This document shows, piece by piece, positions 38,322 to 48,941 of a stretch of 64,000 bases of DNA. Positions within the stretch are counted from its first letter, which is position 1. Each line of letters begins with the position of its first letter. The DNA comes from Mermis nigrescens (Eukaryota > Nematoda > Enoplea > Mermithida > Mermithidae). The stretch covers positions 4,434,660 through 4,498,659 of the forward strand of contig JAVLUZ010000145.1 of the NCBI GenBank assembly GCA_036768485.1, read 5' to 3'. A program made the translations under genes and the position numbers. Below the pieces are notes generated by a model, which ran no database searches, was not told the DNA's origin, and saw nothing but the letters and a program-made list of their open reading frames with translations.

Positions 38322-39465
38322 CGAGGGTTGATCAAAAAGTTCCCGGAATGAACCTATAACTTTTGATAGAAACAAAATTGAATTAAACAAATTAAATGTT
38401 TATAAAGCTGAAGCGTCTCTGTATTAAGCTGCAAGTTTTCAATTTTGTCGGCGTTTTTGTTCCTGATTGGTAGTCGTTTATCATTATCACACTTTGTGCA
38501 ACGTATGAAAATCTCAAAATTTGAAGTTAGGCAAACATTAAATTCTTGATTAAACTTGGATGGAATTCTAAGGACATTCCGCTCGTTCGGAAAAAAGTTT
38601 ACTGAGACAGTGCTCCTAATAAAACAATGATTTTATGACTGATCCAAGCGATTCAGAGGCGGACAAGAAAGCATTGAGGATGACCATTGGGAATGGCGCA
38701 CTGTCGAGGCAATCCAGAGGAAAATGGGACTGCTGTTCAGGCTGTAGTTGAAGCAGACTAAGGATTGTCAGTACGTGTGATAGCTGAGGAAGTGGGCTTG
38801 TCCTGTCAATAGATTCAAAGTATTATCAGCGATGGTTTGGGTTTGAGCAAACTTTCAGCAAGATGGGATCCAAAATCGTTGCAAGAAATTCGTCGTCAAC
38901 AGCACTGCAAAGCTTTTGGAACCCATCTTACAGATAGTTAGCACAAACCCATAACAAATAGTCAGAATAGTTTGAATCGATCTATAGGACAAGCCCACTT
39001 CCATATCTATCACAGTTAGTGACAATCATTAGTTTGCTTCAACTACAGCCTGAAGAGCAGTCCCATTTTCCTCTGGATTGCCCCAACATGGCGCCTTTCC
39101 CAATGGTCATCCTCCATGCTTTCTTGTCCACCTCTAAATCGCTTAGATCAGTCATAAATCGTTGTTTTATTAGGAGCACTGTCCGGTAGATTTTTGCAGA
39201 GCGATCGGGATGTCCTTTAAATTCCATCCAAGTTAAAACAAGAATTTAAGGTTTGCCTAACTTCAAATTTTGAGTTTTTCATAGTTGCACAAAGTATGAT
39301 AATGATAAACGACTACCATTCAGCAAAAAAGATGCCGACAATATTGAAAACTTGCAGGTTTATACAGTAAAGGTTCAGCTTCATAAACATATAATTTGTT
39401 TAATTCAATTTTTGTTTCTATCAAAAGCTTTAGGTTCATTCCAGGAACGTTTTGATCAACCCTCG
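38322..39465. mobile_element. Palindromic (fold-back) mariner insertion
   Basis: Ends CGAGGGTTGATCAAAAAGTT (38322) and its inverse (to 39465) are mariner-type TIRs. The two halves are inverse copies of each other over about 550 bp each, around a ~38-base centre (38876-38913). The left arm translates in pieces to the N-terminal DNA-binding part of a mariner transposase (VIAEEVGLS, then LSARWDPKSLQE near 38780-38885). The right arm is the same region inverted (minus ORF 39039-39227 is part of it). The DDD catalytic half is absent. Copies 1 and 2 have an uninterrupted site here (near 19494 and 28905), so the insertion is specific to copy 3. The flanking dinucleotides are TG rather than the usual TA. 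Confidence 0.85.
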
Positions 39466-39559
39466 TGATTCTCATTGATTTCTAAAGTTTTAATTAGAAC
39501 TTTTGCAGAGTTGAAAAAATTTTTGCAGACTTTACAAATCTTTTTGTTGAGTTCAGACA

Positions 39560-40058
39560 TTTTTTGCAAAGTTCAGGAATTTTTTTGCAAAGTATGAAAT
39601 TTCAAACGTTACACTCAAGTGGATGGTGTGAAAAACAAGCTTTTGCCCGAGATTTCTCCGCCTCCTTCTCCATTATAAGTCAGGACAAATTAAATAAGAT
39701 GAAATTGAAGTACTTTTGAAGAGCTACACGTCGCAGCTAACCGCCTTAAAAAACTCACTATTGAGTTACTTACGGAGGTGTAAAATCCGAAATCAAAGGT
39801 GTTACTAGACGAAAAAACACGTTTTTTTCTATTTTTTTGATTGCCTCAATATGTCAGATATTTGACGAAATAGAAATTTTCCAGACACAAACGTACTACA
39901 ATTCAAATGCTACAAAGTGGATAAAATCGAATTTTTTTACACAAAGGGAGTAAGGTTCAGATTTTTATAGTTTACAATGTGAGGGATAGTTGAAAAATTC
40001 GTTTTTGTCCTTTTTGTGTTCGCCACTTTTTCCGTTTAGAAGTCGGGAAAAGTCGAAT
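39560..40058 (+). repeat. Internal satellite monomers, copy 3
   Basis: Equivalent of 19660-20086 with about 5-10% differences by eye. Confidence 0.6.
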
Positions 40059-41129
40059 CAGTGGCAGATGTAGGATTTTCCTAGGGGGAGCGGTATCCTA
40101 ACTTTTTCAAATACAGTCAAAAATTGGTCAAAAAATTTGCCCTTAACGCGCAAAATAGCGTTTTTTCGGTGTTTTACATTGTATACTTTTGCATAAAACC
40201 ACTTTTGACTCAATATTTTTTCTTGAAATTTAAAAAGTTTAGAGAATTCTGTCCGAAAAAATCATTAATTTCCTTTGACTTTACCAAAAATCTGGCGCGA
40301 AAAATCGGGAAATTTGTGAAATTAAGGCGGATAGGCGTCTAGAAGCATGATTTACTGCTTGAATTCCTGTATTTATGGCATTTAAGGCGAAACATCGAAA
40401 TTTTCAATCGAAAATAGAAGAAAACTATGCAAAAATAGCTGTCTCTGTTGTTAAAATTGTTTTGAAACCTACATAAACAGAAAATGGCTTCCAGGCAGTG
40501 TTTTTTTGTACAAGGTTTGTTTGTACATGTACAAATATTGTCCCTAAAAGTCCATGTACATTTTTTACACACGAGTTTTTGGGTACTATGATATACTACG
40601 GTAGCGAATTATGTGTGGTAAAAACAGACTTGTTCGACCGTCGGTAGTGTATTTTAGCTGATTCCTGGTTTTATGAGGGCAAAAATCATTAGGAATCATC
40701 TCAAAACGGCACGTAGCGCCAACAAATTTGATATTTTTCCATTCGAAATGCGATTTCTGCTATTATAAAGGTACATATATAGGACACACAATTACTCTTT
40801 TTGGCGCGAAGCGCCGTAAATATCTGCGAATTTCGGACCTTTTCTGCACTTTTTGTCATCCCAAAAATCTTTGTACATGTACAAAGACGGTCCATGAGAA
40901 ATCATTGTACATCGGAAAAAATCCCAGCCCAATACAAAAAAAACCGTGCTTCCAGGTCGCCTTGAAAGTAAATAAATGTCATAAGTAGGTATCATCCAGC
41001 GCGTAGCGCCGGAATATGTTCACTGACGACCAAAAAGCATTGCAAATTCCATATCCATTCTTTATCTCGCCGAATATTTTTGGCCAATGGAGGGGGCGGC
41101 TGCCCCCTGCCCCCTTTTATCCGCCCCTG
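40059..41129. mobile_element. Complete hAT-type non-autonomous element (1.07 kb)
   Basis: Starts CAGTGGCAGATGTAGGATTT and ends TTTTATCCGCCCCTG, flanked by AGTCGAAT (40051-40058) and AGTCGGAT (41130-41137), an 8-bp duplication with one change. It interrupts a satellite monomer. The interior has several hairpin words of the GGCGCGAAGCGCC type (near 40801 and 41000) and 'tttgtacatgtacaaa' palindromes (near 40530 and 40870). There is no transposase frame. Copies 1 and 2 keep only its left part. Confidence 0.8.
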
Positions 41130-41137
41130 AGTCGGAT

Positions 41138-42045
41138 AGAATAAAAATAAAGTACTTCCTATGGCTCATACGTCACAGCAAATTGTATTTATTGACATGA
41201 ATATTTAGCTTTTTTTCGAGGTGTTAGGTCCAGAATTAAGGATGTTAAACGTGTTTCTGTCTTGTTTTTTCTGTTTACTTCTCCGGGTATGAGTCTGGAT
41301 GCAATGACAACTCTAAAATTGTACCAGGAACCAAGCGTGACCCGCCGGTTTGGCGCGTTTGTTTACATTCGACAGTGTTGTAAAGTGGTTTGCATCTAAT
41401 ACTTATTTGGCTTTAGATCATTGTGAAGAGTCAAATTTTCCATAAATATTGATCATAATATCAGAGTGATATCAGAAGGAGTAGACCGATTAAAATTTTC
41501 TTTACATTCGGTGGATGTGTGGAGTTTAGATTGAACATAAACTTTAGTTCAAAAGCATAGCGAAAGCTTAATTTTTTCAAAATGTTCCATGTAACGCCAG
41601 AATTACGAATATAACTGTTATTTTCTCTACACCCAGTAGTCTTGTAAAGTTTACACTATTCATTTATTGTTGATGGTTAAAGTTTGCACTGCAAATTTAT
41701 CATACTTACAGAGCGTTGCAAAACGTGATTTTTTTTCAAAATATGTGTCGTAAGGTCAGTATTACTAAATTGACTGTACGTTTTCTTTACAGATAGTAGC
41801 GTGTATTACACTTAAAATCAACTTTATTTCAGAACGTTGCAAAAGCTTAAATTTTTTCAAAATATTACGTTGGCAACATTTGACCTGTTTAAAGTAGGTG
41901 GGGTGCTCTTGTTTAAAAAATAATGCTAATGTTAAGAACAATATGGTTTTCCGCGTCCTTGGACTAAGTCATTATTGTGGCATGTTACTATATGTCTTTT
42001 TTATTTACTGATTTAATCGAATCTAGCTAATAAAAAGTAGGGTAC
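41138..42045 (+). repeat. Satellite-related sequence, copy 3
   Basis: Begins with the continuation of the interrupted monomer (gaataaaaataaagtactt) and has another core near 41268 (ttacttctccgggtatgagtc). After that it becomes hard to align, with scattered gtgtaaa / tttacac words. Confidence 0.5.
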
Positions 42046-42751
42046 CTTCAAATAAAAATGCTCCAATGGCCAAAAAGGACGAATATAATTGGAATTTTGC
42101 ATCATTCATTACAAAAAAAGGAGTGGATTAGGGAAAAGTTACCAATATATGTATACCTGTGAAAGTTGTAAGAACCCACCGAAAATAAGACTTCCGCTGA
42201 AAAACGCCAAAAATCAAAGTATGTTCTGCGGCTTCTGAAAAAAACCATGCCTTCACAAAACATTAATCACTGGCTCAGAAAAAGAGATTATGAGCAAGCT
42301 TTCATGTCTTTTGAAATCGATTTACTATCTTATCGATATCAAATTTCTCTTTCAATATATAACAAATGTTTACTTAATTGTCAATTGCTTCAAAATGAAT
42401 TATGACAAGCACACGATCTTGTCAATTGCTGGCCCACAGCAGTGCGTGCCATGCTAGCGTAATAATGCACATTATGTCGTTTTTGATTAGTGATCGCTTC
42501 TTTTCTAGGAATAAGCTGTTCAAGTTACCTATTTTTATGTCAGACGGACAACTCCCTTTTGTAGGCCGCAGAACTTACTTGGCTTTTTTGCGTTTTTTTA
42601 GCGGAAGTCCTATTTGTAGTAGATTGTTACAACTTTTGCAAGCATACATTGGTAAATTTTCCCTAGTCCCCTCCTTTTCTGTCCTAAATGGTGCGTAACG
42701 TCCAGCATATTCGTCCTTTTTGTTCCATCGGAGCATTTTTCTTTGCTAGTG
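42046..42751. mobile_element. ACTAGCAAAG element, diverged copy
   Basis: Left arm from about 42052 (aaaaatgctccaatggcc ... aagtatgttctgcggctt) and right arm 42560-42751 (ggccgcagaacttacttgg ... gagcatttttctttgctagt) are inverted relatives of the 21036-22304 arms. The interior is different and lacks the nested MITE. The 98-codon ORF 42402-42698 runs into the arm and is not a gene. Confidence 0.7.
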
Positions 42752-42999
42752 ATTATATTCCTTAAACATGAACACTGTTGAAATATTTTAAATTCTCAAA
42801 CCTAATATAAAAAATGATATATTTTAGGTGTTTTCCATTGGATTGCTTGCCTTCTATAAGAGCATATCCCCCTGCTCTAGTGGTAAACTTTGACACTAAC
42901 AATAAATCTGGCCCTCATTGCCATATATTTTCAGACCAAGAAGATTGCTAGAATTTTGACAGCTAAGGGCAAAAACCACTTAGACAGTTAAGAAATAAC

Positions 43000-43182
43000 A
43001 TGTCAAGTAATGCACGTCCATATATGTATAATAAGGCACATGCACAGGAACTTTTTTCAAAATGCTGTGGTCACTTGTGCATCTACTTTTTAGCTTGCAG
43101 AAACCGAGGTATTCCTTTCAAAAATATTATACCATCTATATTTAGTGAGAAAATCAATAAGCACTTCAATAACCTGGAATTG
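43000..43182 (+). pseudogene. Small Polinton-region ORF upstream of the structural ORF
   Basis: An intact ATG to TAA frame of 60 codons (starts MSSNARPYMYNKAH, with RGIPFKNIIPSIF in the second half). It ends five bases before the next ATG, the tight packing typical of virus-like elements. The basic/proline pattern resembles short virion-associated ORFs that precede the structural ORF in Polintons, but the match is weak. It may be a shortened remnant. Confidence 0.4.
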
Positions 43183-43187
43183 TAAAG

Positions 43188-43946
43188 ATGGATACTAAAA
43201 AATTTTACATAATGCTTCCGAGCAATTCACACGAAAACAATACTGCTGCAACATTTGTGACCAGCCTGCCACGGCAAATTGTATTAATTGGCGAATGGGG
43301 AGTTAGTTTGGCCGAGATTATTTATGCCAATACATGGCACACTATTGCTGCGGATCAAAATATTATTCAGTTTTATGATTTGAAAAATAAAGTGCGAATA
43401 ATAATGCTCATTCTTCGGGCAAGATATATAAATATACACAATCTTGTTCCATCAACAATGCTTTGGAAAAAGGAAAAATTTTGAATACATACAGTATATT
43501 TGGGCTTTAAAAATGATCAAAATAAAAAATTTTGCTATATACTGATTAACACTGAGCACATGTGAAGCTTAAAGTTAGCCATTTGATGTATATGCTATGG
43601 TTTCTAGAAAGTCAACTTGAAGATGCAAATTATACTGATGCACAAGAATTCACCGTAGCTGCCCATTACACTTCCCAATATGTTCGACGGAATGCATAAT
43701 TTGTATGTGTGTTGCAATGTAGTTGAGCCTCAAATTGTTGAAAATATTTTGCGCCACTTTCACAGGTCAAAAACATTTGAAGGAAAATACACGGATATTG
43801 TAAACCGCTCTTATATCAGTCCGCACTATACACCTGTGCTGAAAAAATTATTTAACACAATTGAAATGAACATCAAAACAGATTAATATCAACCAGTACC
43901 TTTTGAACTCGATAAGACTAGCATAAAATTGCATTTTAGCCGCTAG
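43188..43946 (+). pseudogene. Conserved Polinton structural-module ORF (F54H12.2-type), broken
   Basis: The start MDTKKFYIMLPSNSHENN, then LPRQIVLIGEWGVSLAEIIY, matches the conserved N-terminus of the protein found in invertebrate Mavericks and known in C. elegans as F54H12.2. The conserved C-terminal stretch follows in the same frame from 43680 (LYVCCNVVEPQIVE, then YISPHYTPVLKKLF, then TIEMNIKTD, with PVPFEL and LHF after a stop). Between 43482 and about 43680 the frame is lost through a TGA and compensating shifts. A TAA at 43884-43886 breaks the end. Length (~253 codons overall) is near full. In intact elements this protein belongs to the capsid module; here it is inactive. Confidence 0.75.
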
Positions 43947-45057
43947 AATTAAAAAAACTTTATGCAGTTGTCTATATTCTATAAATAATAATGTGGTTTA
44001 GGAACAAGCTGGTTTCGAACATATGCATGCACATCCATAAGTATAAGTACCTACAGACAGAAAGCATGCTTTCACCAATGTTATTGGTTACACTTCATGC
44101 CGTATAAGCACAGAATGTACTTCTCATGAAATTGTGACCATGTGCTATAATTTAAGCGATTGTTCCTGATTAAATACAACATCCCTAGTTTCAAAAAACA
44201 GCTGTAATTTGCAAGTTCCTGATTTTAAAACTTTGCAACCGAGTTTTCCAAGTTGCAATCTATGAACTTTAAACCATTTTGTAAAGAATGCTCAAAAAGT
44301 GAAGAGCAGAGCATCTTAATGGTATAAAAATCGAAGGTAGATGTTTGGAAAATGACATGAAATGTATACATAAAGAAGATTTGAAACTCATTTCAAATGA
44401 GATTGCAAGTTGTTTAGCTTTGCTAGTCACATTGACTATTTTTCATTTATTTTGCTTTATGAAAAATTCTGCACAATTTAAAAAGAATACGCAATGATCA
44501 ATCAAATGGTAAAACAATTCCGCTTTCTCTCGACAATTTTTTCACCTCATCAGCTGTCAGAGAATGAGTCTGAACAGCTACAGGTTTCGGCTTCGAAAAT
44601 TTGGCCGAATATTTGCAAAGTTCGATTTTGTCGCTTTGTTTTTTGCAGGTTTTGTACGAATATTTTGTGTAATTTGAGCCCTTTATTCCTTCAAATCAAG
44701 TAGCTTTGACAGACAGAAAACAATAAATTATTTTAATTTTTAAATGTTATGGCTATAATGTTTCCAAAAGGCAGAATGATATCTTGACTGTAGCCGGCAT
44801 TTTCGAAAAAATGAATCTTTTAAATCTACCTCTTGCTTTTATTTACATGTATCTAGCAAACTGTGAAGACTAAATTTACTACATACAGATAGAGTTTCTT
44901 GCCAGAAGCTGCTGAAACTATTTTCCTGCCGAGTCTTTAATTTTATATGTACATAAATGTCAAGGTTGGTGTAGTGACCCCGGTAGCTAAAAAGAACCCC
45001 TCAGGTTATTCAAAGATTAGTACTGTTAAAGTATGCAATGTCCCTTCTTGAAAAGTC
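43947..45057. other. No recognised gene within copy 3
   Basis: AT-rich. The ORF at 44494-44703 (starts MINQMVKQFRFLS) has no support beyond being open. Further decayed element genes may lie here, but none can be named. Confidence 0.4.
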
Positions 45058-45067
45058 TATAAAAAGG
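45058..45067 (+). promoter_or_regulatory. TATA box (TATAAAAAGG)
   Basis: A canonical TATA box 65 bases upstream of the ATG at 45132. It is one of the few well-placed core promoter motifs in the window. Confidence 0.5.
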
Positions 45068-45131
45068 TGGAAAATAGAAAAACAGAAAAATAGGTCATTG
45101 CTTATTAGTTTTCTTGCACAGCAGTCGTTTC

Positions 45132-45467
45132 ATGGAGTCCTTTGTTGCTTTTTGTACTCAACTTGAATCCATTCACACTTTTACAAAGAAAGACTTAATT
45201 CAAATAATGAAGTATTTTTGGAACCGATTTACAGATCACCGCAAAGTTCAATGGAAAATAGACGCAGAATAATACAGTCAGGCCAAAAATTTGGCTGGAG
45301 AAAGAAAAATTCGCGGATTTTGGCACTTTGCGATTTCACTGCAACGTGCCTGGACGAATTACGGGGAGGGACTTGTCTACTACTTTTGGGAAGGTCTGCG
45401 TCCGGATTACTCGGCCAAATGGACAGAGAGCGACGCAAAGATCATTGATTATGAATTGGTTGTATAA
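45132..45467 (+). pseudogene. 111-codon unknown protein, one internal stop, own TATA and poly(A) signal
   Basis: From ATG 45132 a single frame runs to TAA 45465-45467, interrupted only by a TAA at 45270-45272. The first part (46 residues) starts MESFVAFCTQLESIHTFTKK. The second (64 residues) includes GFWHFAISLQRAWTNYGEGL and ends DAKIIDYELVV. It is rich in W, Y and F with mixed charge, clearly protein-like and not derived from any repeat here. A TATA box lies at 45058 and AATAAA at 45494-45499, giving a transcription unit of about 440 bp. It sits downstream of the Polinton structural ORF inside copy 3, so it could be a cargo or accessory gene of the element. The stop may be a real inactivating change or a sequencing error. 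Family unknown. The ORFs 45218-45448 and 45229-45438 are shadows in other frames. Confidence 0.55.
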
Positions 45468-45493
45468 AAAATCGTTTGTAAGTTTAATGTTGT

Positions 45494-45499
45494 AATAAA
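45494..45499 (+). terminator. Polyadenylation signal AATAAA
   Basis: 27 bases after the stop codon of the 45132-45467 frame. Confidence 0.5.
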
Positions 45500-45559
45500 G
45501 AAAAAGTGTGGGTAATAGCCCAAAATAGGAATCTATTATAGGAAAGGAGACAGAGGGCA

Positions 45560-45740
45560 ACATTGTTTGAAAAAAACGGCTGGCTTTAGATCTATTGCAT
45601 GGAGCTAACCTTAGAACCAATAAGGAAAAATACGGTCTTAAATTTAAATGGTCCTGGTACTTGACAACCAGATTAGAGTATAATCAGACAATATTATGTT
45701 TTATGAAGGGCCTGAGACTGACAAAATAATTAATTTGCGC
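45560..45740 (+). pseudogene. Possible decayed coding piece
   Basis: After a TGA near 45567 one frame stays open for about 55 codons to a TAA near 45728, reading LALDLLHGANLRTNKEKYGL and KFKWSWYLTTRLEYN. The composition (W, Y, K) resembles the preceding ORF more than its surroundings. No start codon and no recognised family. Confidence 0.25.
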
Positions 45741-45749
45741 ATAGATAAT

Positions 45750-46400
45750 AATCACTATGACCTGATGATAAAATAGTTGTACATTTTCTTGAACTAATGA
45801 GCATCCGTATCCAAAGGGACTCTGATAGCTTTATTGACCCCCAGTTAGTGTTATGAACCCTCATCATACACATGTATGCTAAACTTTTCATGGTGGTGTT
45901 TGTAATGACCCCCGGTGGCACTTGTGAACCTTGGTGGCGGTCATTAACCCCCTCGAATCCTCTCATATGCACTGCTACCCGCCCCCCCCTTCCGCCAGCA
46001 CACACACAAACACACATACATGCTGTAAGGAATTGCCAATTTGTTTCGGAACAACTTGTTGTATAATTGACTGTTACTGTAACCCTTCTCTGGACCCCCG
46101 TCTAGGCACCTCGTAGGCTTACCGGTGGGTTCCCAGCCACTGCTTAGGCTTGCAGCCAGGTCTCCTAGGCTATGGGACAGGTTTGCGCCCTGGGTACGCA
46201 CTCGATTTTGGCCAGACCGTTTAGACCCCTGTTTTATAACCTTACAAAGCTGACTCCTTGTTGATCTTACAAGAACGCAGTCAACTTCGTCGTGTAGCCC
46301 TTTAACCTTAGTGCTTTTCCATAAATAGATTTTTAGGGGACTCTTAGACGAATAATTGGCAAGGTAATGCGAAATCCAATAAACAAAAATAAACGTATTT
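45750..46400. other. Low-complexity and GC-richer patch, no gene
   Basis: Contains a CACA/ACAC run near 46000-46020 and a ~130-base GC-rich segment (46085-46205, caggtctcctaggctatgg ...). Overlapping short ORFs on both strands (45730-46201) show no protein logic. The GC-rich segment does not fold into a tRNA that I can see. Confidence 0.4.
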
Positions 46401-46439
46401 AGAAAATTTTTTCCTTTACAATCTTATCAAATAAAGTTG

Positions 46440-46711
46440 TATAAGGCATTCATGGTGAGTTGTTTACAAGCTAGGCAAGAAAACCGTCACAGGTTTGTAT
46501 ATGTTATAACTTCACGCGAAACCTGTACACTCTCCTAACAAACTCGGTATTTAGTGTAAACATAGGAAAATAGGGTGCATAATCTTTTTTATTAATTATC
46601 TTTTAAAAGAATTGCACTTTCCAGATGTGTCCCGTCATAGCTGTAGAGGGGGATACTCATAAGCAAGGTGTACCCAGGTATATTATAAGTACGCGCTACG
46701 CTACCTATGAT
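46440..46711. repeat. Right terminal region of copy 3
   Basis: Reads 'ccgtcacaggtttgtatatg', 'tttttattaattatctttt', 'tcatagctgtagagggg' and ends CGCTACCTATGAT. The same order appears inverted at 62787-63030, so these are the two known versions of this element terminus outside the tandem copies. Confidence 0.7.
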
Positions 46712-46861
46712 TAAAATCGTCGAGTGAAGGGTTGAAGGTTATAAGAAATAGATTATTAATCGCTACTGTGGCCAGAAGGTATTCACATAACGTAGGAACT
46801 GGGCAGCAATTAAATACCTGCCTATTGTGGTGGGCCAAAAATCATGTAAAACAGCTAAAAT

Positions 46862-47043
46862 CAGTAGCGGATCCAGGATTTTCCTAAAGGGGGCGGTACC
46901 CCTAAGGGGAGGGCGGAACCATGACTTGGGCGGAAAGATTAGCCATTTTAACCCGAAAATCGCTAGAAATCACTCAAACATCCTTAATTTTGCGCACTAT
47001 TTTTGGCCAATGGGGGGGCGCCCCTACCCTAAATCCGCCCCTG
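46862..47043. mobile_element. hAT-type MITE, CAGTGGCGGATC family (182 bp)
   Basis: Starts CAGTAGCGGATCCAGGATTT and ends CCCTAAATCCGCCCCTG, with a perfect 8-bp duplication GCTAAAAT (46854-46861, 47044-47051). The right third (tttttggccaatggggggg) matches the right end of 40059-41129. The ORF 46827-47048 is a reading through it. Confidence 0.9.
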
Positions 47044-47051
47044 GCTAAAAT

Positions 47052-48781
47052 TTAATTTGGGTGAACTACGCGGGCATCTTAGAATCTGGGTACTCCGAAC
47101 GAGATATAAACGTAGGCAGGAGTTTCGTGAGGGTTTTGACCTCAGAAAAAAAATTGAAATTTTCTTGGGTGAAATGGGGCAGAATAAAGGCAAAAGAATG
47201 ATTGAAAATTGAAAAGTTACGTCAAAGGTGCTTAAAATTGATCAGAAACTGTGTAATGTGATTTAATGCTTTTTTAACGCTTAAACCAATTTTCAAGGTC
47301 ATTTTGGCTCAAGAAAGCTCACTTGTTAACCTCCCTCTAAAGCGACTGACGCTTTCTCTAGGCTAGGATTAGCTAAGATGCCTTTAGAATTTTCGAAATG
47401 AAAACAGCATTGAAACTACTTATGATGTACATACACGCATGATGTTGTACATCAATTGTAAATACCTCATTATTATTCCGGTTGATTTCAATTCTTTCTG
47501 CATTTTTAAAGTTTGATTTTTGTTGATTCCTGGCTTTAGTTTAAATCACTTTTGCAATAATGTTTCAACGCTTTGCCTAGCAGAAGTCTATTTGTCCATT
47601 CAATGTTGATTATCGGTCGGTCCAAACTCGAGCAGCACAGCCTAATTCTGGGTGGTCTAGGTAGGGTGAAACTGGCAGAAATTTCAAAAAAGCATGCCGA
47701 AAATTCAATTCTGGTGGTCCGATGAATTATCGGGAGGTCTGAACCTCCCTCAACACCCTCTATGCCAATATGTGGTCTGGAACTACGAAGCACCGAAATA
47801 TGCCTGTGTTTGTATCAATTCTACCATCAAGTTCAAACCTTCGCATAAGTCAAATTTTATCGTTTTTGTACACCACCCAACCCAGACCCGCCAGCATTCG
47901 GGTGCTGCCCATGTGCTACCTATGCTCAGGTAGGACTGTCAATACAATGTATACAATAAATATTCACAGCAAATATTAATGAGTAGCAAATAAAACGTTA
48001 AAAATAAACGTCTTTGGTTTTCATTAATCGATCACTACACATCGAATTCGCAAAACTTCAAGTTGTTTTTCAAACAAACAGCCTAGATTAAAATAGGCTT
48101 ATTTTAAGCGTGGATCTTTACTTGCGCCGCGCTTATATAAATGTATGAATCGCACTTCATCCTACTCATTTTGTAGCTAATGCACTCGCCATTTAAGCTG
48201 ATAGCTTATCATATAGTAGAAATAATGTGCATGCTTAGGCATATACAAGCATAGCTGGATGGTTTTATGCGCAAGAAATGACAATTTAACAAGAGTCAAA
48301 CGTACCAAGTAAAATCGTAATTACAATTATGATCAATCGCTTATTCTGTCCCGGTATGCGTCTACTCTTCATTTGCTAGTATTCGAACTATGGCTTATTT
48401 TGCATAGATTAAATGCTACTCGTCATTGAAACTTGACTGTTCTATCTTCGGTCGAATTGAGGCATGATATTTGCATAAGAATGAGGAGGCTTAGTCATAA
48501 CACCTATTTGATTCTTGTACCAGTCTAAAAATATCCGCACATGCTCTGCTTTAAAAATCTGGTTGGGAACTAAAATTTTTTCGATAATCCTTTATTCAGG
48601 AATCAAAAAGATGAATACGCATCAAAAACACGTTTTTTACTTTTATACGTTTCTCATGTGATCATCGTGGAAAATGTTTTAAAACATATTTTTCTAATAG
48701 CCTTCCTTGGAAAATTAAAACTTTTGAAGTATAATACCCTTTTTTTGGGATTGAACCCTCAAACGCTACAACGGATGTAAG
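47052..48781. other. No gene; dispersed repeat fragments
   Basis: 47100-47350 resembles 50390-50570 (gaaaattgaaaagttacg..aaaggtgcttaaaattgatcag against tgttctgcaaaggggcttg). 47600-47930 resembles 49610-49760 (ctgggtggtctaggtaggg, gaaactggcagaaatttc). No complete ends or target duplications can be defined. The ORFs 47536-47979 are readings of these. Confidence 0.4.
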
Positions 48782-48941
48782 CATACGTAGGCAGCAAGAA
48801 AATTTTGAGATGGGGTGAATTTGTCGAAAATCGCCAAAAATGTTACTAAAATGGAATTCTGGGGGTCTTTTGTAATGTGCAGGGGTTTTCAACTATTGCG
48901 TGGTTATTGCCCCCTCCAGACCTCCCATACGCTCATGTGTG
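48782..48941 (-). mobile_element. Short MITE with CATACGTAGGC / CATGTGTG ends
   Basis: The ends resemble family A, but the interior is different (tcgaaaatcgccaaaaatg, ctgggggtcttttgtaatg). A related interior lies just before the family A copy at 10388. No matching duplication. Confidence 0.5.

Larger units (their letters stand above)
34154..46711. mobile_element. Large Maverick/Polinton-like element, copy 3 (12.56 kb, most complete)
   Basis: Left end ATCATAGGTAGCG at 34154, right end CTACCTATGAT at 46711. The left 3.05 kb (to about 37204) is nearly identical to copy 2. From there on it is clearly diverged (roughly one difference per 10-20 bases by eye) and then structurally different. It has no long TA run, a complete hAT element, a mariner fold-back, and a right half with Polinton structural ORFs and a TATA-led ORF. 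The right terminal sequence (46560-46711: tgcactttccagatgtgtcc ... ggtgtacccaggtatattat) matches the right ends of copies 1 and 2 and, inverted, 62787-62930. Treating 34154-46711 as one element is inference from matching ends and order. Confidence 0.5.

Noticed and set aside
46085..46205. GC-rich segment as a possible tRNA or SINE head
   Set aside because: No A/B-box pair or cloverleaf arms at proper spacing can be read.
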